Source of the DNA: Streptomyces diastatochromogenes
GTDB lineage: Bacteria > Actinomycetota > Actinomycetes > Streptomycetales > Streptomycetaceae
Length of the DNA: 64,000 nucleotides
NCBI RefSeq assembly: GCF_002242805.1
Contig: NZ_MCGQ01000052.1
Span: forward strand, 124,001 to 188,000
Direction of reading: 5' to 3'
Positions 63,555-64,000 of this stretch are shown here, piece by piece. Each line of letters opens with the position of its first letter. Positions within the stretch are counted from its first letter, which is position 1. Position numbers and translations under genes: made by a program. The notes below the pieces were generated by a model, which saw only the letters and a list, made by a program, of their open reading frames with translations, was not told the DNA's origin and searched no databases.

Positions 63555-64000
63555 TCACAGATCGAGGACGAGTCGGGGAGTGCGGGCGCGGGAGACGCAG
63601 ATCATCATCGTCTCGCCCGACGCCCGCTCCTCCTCGCCGAGCACGGAGTCGCGGTGATCGGGCACCCCCTCCAGCACCTCGGTCTCGCAGGTGCCGCAGA
63701 TTCCCTCGGCGCACGACGACAGGGCGGAGACCCCGGCCGCCCGGACGGCCTGCAACACGCTGTCTCCCGGGGCCACTTGAACGGTGACACCGGACTGCGA
63801 GCAGACCACCTCGAAGGGATGGTCCCCGGCCGGCGCCTGCTGCTCCTGCACCCGGAACCGCTCGACCTGAAGCGTCCCGGCGGGCCAGACCCGGCACCGC
63901 CGCTCCACCGCGGCCAGGAGCGGTTCGGGGCCGCAGCAGTAGACCAGGGTGCGGTCGTCGGGCTCGCCGAGGAAGCCGTCGAGGTCCAGCAGGCCGTGGC
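63555..64000 (-). CDS. PDR/VanB-type ferredoxin-NAD(P)H oxidoreductase, C-terminal part (runs off the right edge)
   Basis: About 147 residues are visible. GLLDLDGFLG and TLVYCCGPEPLLAAVE are the end of the NAD-binding domain (the CGP motif contacts the nicotinamide). A plant-type 2Fe-2S domain follows: SSCAEGICGTCETEV plus a distal Cys in MMICVSRA, giving the C-x4-C-x2-C...C pattern. The FMN-binding N-terminus lies outside the window. Such reductases pass electrons to a Rieske oxygenase or P450, or act alone. It leads the operon with the hydrolase and MBL genes. Confidence 0.9.
   Translation of the reverse strand, partial: HGLLDLDGFLGEPDDRTLVYCCGPEPLLAAVERRCRVWPAGTLQVERFRVQEQQAPAGDHPFEVVCSQSGVTVQVAPGDSVLQAVRAAGVSALSSCAEGICGTCETEVLEGVPDHRDSVLGEEERASGETMMICVSRARTPRLVLDL

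Overview
The window looks like chromosomal DNA of a Streptomyces or close relative. GC is very high and strongly biased to the third codon position, GTG and TTG starts are common, and many genes overlap by 4 bases. The gene content also fits: Tat-exported glycosidases, a 481-residue GAPDH with a long N-terminal extension, MmyB-type and PucR-type regulators, and SAV_5884-type peptide maturation genes. I see no rRNA, tRNA, CRISPR array, prophage or insertion sequence. All identifications come from reading translations and recalled family motifs; no database search was run.

Layout. 1-7.8 kb: partial alpha/beta hydrolase, PIG-V-like mannosyltransferase, GAPDH, secreted M9 collagenase, LysR regulator, imine-reductase-like enzyme divergent from an HxlR regulator. 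8-17 kb: arabinan and galactoside use (GH51, GH27, LacI, TetR, SGNH hydrolase), then a class F sortase beside a secreted repeat protein that is its likely substrate, then a secreted GH43-AbfB enzyme. 17-20.3 kb: SDR, dihydrolipoamide dehydrogenase, SCO6745-like protein. 20.3-26 kb is the natural-product core: an 11-unit, 39-bp tandem repeat, a cyclodipeptide synthase translationally coupled to a CYP121-like P450, a fructosamine-kinase-like gene, and a minimal graspetide (ATP-grasp RiPP) locus followed by a Gfo/Idh/MocA oxidoreductase. 26-38 kb: GNAT, PP2C phosphatase, Lrp plus class III aminotransferase with an operator array, serine hydrolase, second P450, PucR regulator, YciO-like protein, dienelactone hydrolase. 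38-45 kb: GH64 glucanase, M4 protease, MerR-controlled dehydrogenase, secreted phosphoesterase. 45-49 kb: a frameshifted small gene, metallophosphoesterase, LLM flavin oxidoreductase and TauD dioxygenase.

49-56.6 kb is a complete fructan regulon: a Tat-exported GH32 enzyme diverges from an ABC sugar importer (binding protein, two permeases, no ATPase), an intracellular GH32 enzyme ends the operon, and a LacI regulator converges on it. The shared promoter region carries two related CG-centred operators. 56.7-64 kb: YoaK-like membrane protein with a coupled upstream mini-ORF, XRE/MmyB regulator divergent from an aldo/keto reductase, stand-alone LigD phosphoesterase, DHA2 MFS exporter, and an operon of PDR-type ferredoxin reductase, dienelactone hydrolase and a ferredoxin-like/metallo-beta-lactamase fusion.

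The best candidates for new biology are the CDPS-P450 pair beside the methyltransferase-less graspetide locus, the sortase F/MHTGGG pair, and the 39-bp repeat array between convergent genes.
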